64,000 bases of DNA, from positions 3,822,643-3,886,642 of the forward strand of contig NZ_CP133261.1 in assembly GCF_030931715.1 (NCBI RefSeq), given 5' to 3'. Below the pieces are notes generated by a model that worked only from the letters and a program-made list of their open reading frames with translations, searched no databases and was not told the DNA's origin. Position 1 is the first letter of the stretch; every line of letters begins with the position of its first letter. Below, in pieces: positions 60,618-64,000 of this stretch. Made by a program: the position numbers and the translations under genes. Source of the DNA: Tissierella sp. MB52-C2. Lineage in GTDB: Bacteria; Bacillota; Clostridia; Tissierellales; Tissierellaceae.

Positions 60618-62234
60618 ATGGAAAAATTAAGATTTGAAGAGATTAATTTATCAGAGGAAATACAAAGGGGAATTAGAGATATGGGATTTGAAGAAATGTC
60701 TCCAATTCAATCACAGGCTATTCCAATAGTTTTAGCGGGAAATGATATTATTGGTCAAGCACAGACAGGAACAGGCAAAACGGCAGCCTTTGGTATTCCT
60801 ATTATTGAAAGATGTAATCCAAACGAAAAATATGTTCAAGCATTGGTTCTATGCCCAACTAGAGAACTTTCAATACAAGTAGCAGAAGAAATCGGAAAAC
60901 TTGCAAAGCATAAAAAAGGCATAACTGTAGTACCTATTTATGGTGGGCAGCCTATAGATAGACAAATTAGAGCACTTAAAAAAGGAGTTAATATTGTAAT
61001 TGGTACACCTGGAAGAGTAATAGACCATATTAAGAGAAAGACTTTAAAGGTAGACAATGTAAATATGATGGTCCTAGATGAAGCAGATGAAATGTTTGAT
61101 ATGGGATTTAGAGATGATATAGCTCTTGTAATGAATGAATTAGGAGAAGATAGACAGACAATATTTTTCTCAGCAACTATGCCACCAGAGATCATGAAAT
61201 TTGCAGGACAGTACCAAACTAATCCTGAAATAATCAAAGTAGTTCATAAGGAACTTACAGTACCAAAGGTAGAACAGGCTTATTTTGAATTAAAGCAACA
61301 TATGAAAACTGAAATATTATCTAGACTTATAGATATGTATAATCCAAAATTAACCATAGTATTCTGTAATACTAAGAAAAAGGTAGATGAATTAATAGAA
61401 GAACTTCAAAGCAGAGGCTATTTTGCAGATGGACTTCATGGAGATTTAAAACAAACTCAAAGAGATACAGTAATGAATAAATTTAGAAAAGGAACCATAG
61501 ATATTTTAGTGGCTACAGATGTGGCTGCAAGAGGTATAGATGTAGATGACATAGATTTAGTTATCAACTATGATATGCCACAGGATGAAGAATACTATGT
61601 TCATAGAATAGGAAGAACAGCTAGAGCAGGTAGAGAAGGAAAGGCTTTTAGTTTTGTAGCTGGAAGAGATATTTACAAACTAAGAGATATTCAGAGATAT
61701 ACTAAGACTAAAATAGCTAGAAAAGATTTACCAACATTGAAAGATATACAAGAGAACTATACATCTATTATGTTGGAGAAAATAAAGGAACAGATAGACA
61801 ATGAAGATTTAGGTAAATATGAAAAAATCATAGAAACTTTACTTGAGGAAGATTATACTTCCTTTGATATTGCAGCGGCATTACTAAAGTCATATATGTC
61901 TAATAATAAATTAGAAGGTCATGAAGAATTGGATATGGTAGATTTTAGCAGTAAGCCTAAATCTAAAGGAAAGGGTTCTGGTTCTTCTTCTATGGTAAGA
62001 ATGCATATAAATATTGGAAAGAGAAAAGGTGTAAGTCCAAGACATATCTTATCAGCATTACTAGAAGTAACTGGGCTTCCTAAGAAATCAGTGGGAGATA
62101 TAGATGTATATGATAAATTTACATTTATAGAAGTGCCAAGAGAATATGAAGACGAAGTATTAGATGGATTAAATGGTTCAAGGATAAAAGGAACAAGAGT
62201 AAAAGCTGAAATAGCAAATCCAAAAAGAAAATAA
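60618..62234 (+). CDS. DEAD-box ATP-dependent RNA helicase with DbpA-type RNA-binding domain
   Basis: All helicase motifs are seen: Q motif MSPIQSQAIP, AQTGTGKTAA, PTRELS, GTPGR, VLDEADEMFDMGF, FSAT, ATDVAARGIDVDD and HRIGRTARAGREG. A Lys/Gly/Ser linker leads to a C-terminal DbpA RNA-binding domain from about residue 460 (VRMHINIGKRKGVSPRHIL and KFTFIEVPREYEDEVL). It remodels RNA in ribosome assembly or mRNA decay, often more at low temperature. An AAGGAGG site precedes the start, and the 248-base upstream gap holds AT-rich promoter-like sequence only. Confidence 0.92.
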   Translation: MEKLRFEEINLSEEIQRGIRDMGFEEMSPIQSQAIPIVLAGNDIIGQAQTGTGKTAAFGIPIIERCNPNEKYVQALVLCPTRELSIQVAEEIGKLAKHKKGITVVPIYGGQPIDRQIRALKKGVNIVIGTPGRVIDHIKRKTLKVDNVNMMVLDEADEMFDMGFRDDIALVMNELGEDRQTIFFSATMPPEIMKFAGQYQTNPEIIKVVHKELTVPKVEQAYFELKQHMKTEILSRLIDMYNPKLTIVFCNTKKKVDELIEELQSRGYFADGLHGDLKQTQRDTVMNKFRKGTIDILVATDVAARGIDVDDIDLVINYDMPQDEEYYVHRIGRTARAGREGKAFSFVAGRDIYKLRDIQRYTKTKIARKDLPTLKDIQENYTSIMLEKIKEQIDNEDLGKYEKIIETLLEEDYTSFDIAAALLKSYMSNNKLEGHEELDMVDFSSKPKSKGKGSGSSSMVRMHINIGKRKGVSPRHILSALLEVTGLPKKSVGDIDVYDKFTFIEVPREYEDEVLDGLNGSRIKGTRVKAEIANPKRK

Positions 62235-62270
62235 AATATATAGGGTTCCATTAATGGAACCCTATATATT
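62235..62270. terminator. Bidirectional terminator between the helicase and plsY
   Basis: A perfect palindrome with 18-base arms (62235-62252, 62253-62270) starts right after the helicase stop and includes the plsY stop codon. The core is GGGTTCC/GGAACCC, followed by TTTTG. Confidence 0.8.
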
Positions 62271-62894
62271 TTGTGCTTTTTTCTTTAATACATCCCGTAA
62301 TCCTTTTTCTGTCTTATTTAAAATTCGCTGTATATTTGGTATATGAAGATAAATCCCTATAAATAAAATAATCAAAGATATAATTATAGAATTTAGACCC
62401 ATATTAAGATATATAGCTGATAATACAAGAAGGATATTTAAACCTAAAGTACCTAAGGCTATATAGTTTGCCAAAATTGTTATAATTAAAATAACAAAAA
62501 AACCTAATATTCCTAGTTTATAATTTAATCCTATTAAGATTCCCAAGAGAGATGCAGCACCTTTTCCTCCTTTGAAATTCATAAAGAAAGGAAAATCATG
62601 TCCTAATATAACAAATAATCCATTTAAATAGAGAAAAAAACTATTTTCTTCTATAAAGGAAATTTTAAATAAATATTTTATAATAAAAATAGAAATAATT
62701 GCTTTTAATATATCTAGAATGCCAACTAAGACACCCCATTTCCAACCTAGAGAAATCACTGTATTAGATGCTCCCGCATTACCTGCACCAAGAGTTCTAA
62801 TATCTACATTTAAAAATGTTTTACTCAATATATAAGACCACTGTAAACATCCAAATAAATATCCTATAATTATAGCAATAAGATAGGATTTCAA
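62262..62894 (-). CDS. plsY: Glycerol-3-phosphate acyltransferase PlsY
   Basis: PlsY uses acyl-phosphate to acylate glycerol 3-phosphate, the first step of phospholipid synthesis. The 210-residue membrane protein has about six hydrophobic segments and the family motifs GNAGASNTV near residue 38 and GHDFPFFMNFKGGKGAA near residue 97. It has normal length. An AGGTGATATTTTGAA sequence precedes its ATG. Confidence 0.9.
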   Translation of the reverse strand: MKSYLIAIIIGYLFGCLQWSYILSKTFLNVDIRTLGAGNAGASNTVISLGWKWGVLVGILDILKAIISIFIIKYLFKISFIEENSFFLYLNGLFVILGHDFPFFMNFKGGKGAASLLGILIGLNYKLGILGFFVILIITILANYIALGTLGLNILLVLSAIYLNMGLNSIIISLIILFIGIYLHIPNIQRILNKTEKGLRDVLKKKAQNI

Positions 62895-63129
62895 AATATC
62901 ACCTCCTATTATATTTAGATTATACCATATAAAGAATATTTATTATATATCCTATAATTGTTTAAATTAATTGTCGAATATATTATAATAATGTTTATAA
63001 TGGGTAATTACATAATGTGGAATAGATGTAAAAAATTGGAGTTTTGCACAGTTTATCTATATAAATAATGTATATGTACAATGAAAAGTAGAATAAAGGA
63101 AGAAATAGCGAACTTAAAGGAAGGATAAT

Positions 63130-64000
63130 TATGAATCCGGTTATTAAAGAAAGAAAAATCATAATGCTATTAATATTAACTTTAGTCTTATCTACGGGTA
63201 TATTTGTAGAGGCTAAGGATATAAATACCATAGAATATACAAGGACCATTAAATTAGCTGGAGACCAGAATCATCCTCCATATCAATATGTAGATAAAGA
63301 TGGAAATCCTGCAGGGTTTAGTGTTGATGTAATAAATGCAATTGCTGAAGAGATGAATTTAGATATAGAGCTTACTCTTATGGAATGGAGTGAGGCAGTA
63401 AAGACTCTTGGAAATGGACAAGTTGACGGTGTAATATATATGGGGCAAAGAGAAGAGTGGCGTAGATCATATAAGTTTATACCTCCAATAGCTGTAGACA
63501 GACAAGTAATATTCGTCAATAGAGAAACAGTAAATATAAATAATTTAGAAGATTTAGCAGGACTTAGAGTAGCTTACCAAGAAAGTGACTATAGTGAACC
63601 CTATATAAAGGAGATACCCTATGTAGAAACTTTTCCAATGGTAAACTTGCAAGATGCAATGATAGACCTTAAAATGAAAAACGTAGATGCAGTAGTTGGA
63701 AATAAACTAGTAGGTGTGTATTACCTGCAAAAATATAAACTTACAGACCACATTAAGATTGCAGGTGAGCCTGTGCTTACAGTGACTTATGGGACAGCTA
63801 TATCTAAAGAGAATGAAGAACTTAGCATTGTATTAGAAGAAGGCTTCAATATAATCAAAGAAAACAGGGTTTATGACCAAATATATAAAAAATGGTTTGG
63901 AGAAGATGTAGGAAGTATCAAAGTTATTTATATAAAATATAGAAATTCAATAATAATTATTGTGGCATGTATAATTACAACTATTTTTCTTTTATATATA
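63130..64000 (+). CDS. Membrane sensor with periplasmic solute-binding domain (3' end outside window)
   Basis: ATG 63130 follows AAAGGAAGGATAATT. An N-terminal signal or membrane segment (IIMLLILTLVLSTGIFV) precedes a bacterial family-3 solute-binding domain: IKLAGDQNHPPYQYVDKDGN, FSVDVINAIAEEMNLDIEL, VDGVIYMGQREEWRRSY and a closing KKWFGED. A second membrane helix (NSIIIIVACIITTIFLLYI) begins at the window edge. This layout is typical of histidine kinases or diguanylate cyclases with an extracellular amino-acid-type sensor, so the output domain should lie just outside. Confidence 0.8.

Noticed and set aside
1-64000. tRNA or rRNA genes
   Set aside because: No conserved tRNA arms with a T-loop GTTCGAATC-like core, nor rRNA segments, were recognised on either strand by eye.

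Overview
The window comes from a low-GC, AT-rich anaerobic Firmicute, most likely a purine- and amino-acid-fermenting clostridium of the Tissierellales/Gottschalkia kind. That placement is inferred from base composition, strong GGAGG or AGGTGAT ribosome binding sites, clostridial protein families and the metabolism encoded; no rRNA gene is present to confirm it. The window is almost entirely about molybdenum, tungsten and selenium enzymes.

Layout. (1) 1-3284: the end of a molybdopterin formate dehydrogenase gene, a ferritin-like protein, and the cofactor and maturation genes mogA/moaB, mobA and fdhD. (2) 3311-8861: a probable Moco/Tuco riboswitch with terminator, then tungstate transporter tupABC, facing a convergent molybdate transporter modABC with its ModE-type regulator; modC appears to start at an ATT codon. 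A decayed piece of a second mobA lies at 8938-9057. (3) 9223-11552: tcdA, a CBS-domain protein and a Na/Pi-type transporter. (4) 11661-17179: pterin cofactor operon moeA, moeA fused to a periplasmic-binding-like domain, moaA, a moaC-MOSC fusion and a second MOSC gene. (5) 17176-19643: murF and ddl on the minus strand. (6) 19825-49084: a 29-kb purine/selenium-molybdenum hydroxylase locus: yqeC, a sigma-54 activator, three matching palindromes, a sigma-54 promoter, then dpaL (ygeX), ygeY, an ATZ/TRZ amidohydrolase, three NCS2 purine permeases, two hydroxylase modules plus a third large subunit, an iron-sulfur flavoprotein, an SsnA-like amidohydrolase, a DHOD-ferredoxin protein, a D-aminoacylase-like protein, a dihydropyrimidinase, a Cys-tailed molybdopterin-binding protein, yqeB and an xdhC/coxI chaperone. 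(7) 49145-53430: a ThiF/MoeB-type activating enzyme, a second sigma-54 activator, a second sigma-54 promoter, a tungsten aldehyde:ferredoxin oxidoreductase and a MoaD-like protein ending in Gly-Gly. (8) 53578-64000: a double-cubane-type reductase, a phospholipase D-family protein, oligoendopeptidase F, an ABC-F protein, a C_GCAxxG_C_C protein, a DEAD-box helicase, plsY and the start of a membrane-bound sensor.

How it fits together. Metal import feeds cofactor synthesis (MoaA, MoaC, MogA, MoeA, MobA), and dedicated maturation factors (FdhD, YqeB, YqeC, XdhC) load formate dehydrogenase, the purine hydroxylases and the aldehyde oxidoreductase. The purine locus resembles the E. coli ygeV-ygeX-ygeY-hyuA-yqeB-yqeC-ssnA-xdh neighbourhood but lacks YgeW, YqeA and YgfK here, and has a DHOD-ferredoxin protein and an iron-sulfur flavoprotein instead. 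A family of near-identical hairpins at gene ends between 49 and 58.4 kb is a further unusual feature.
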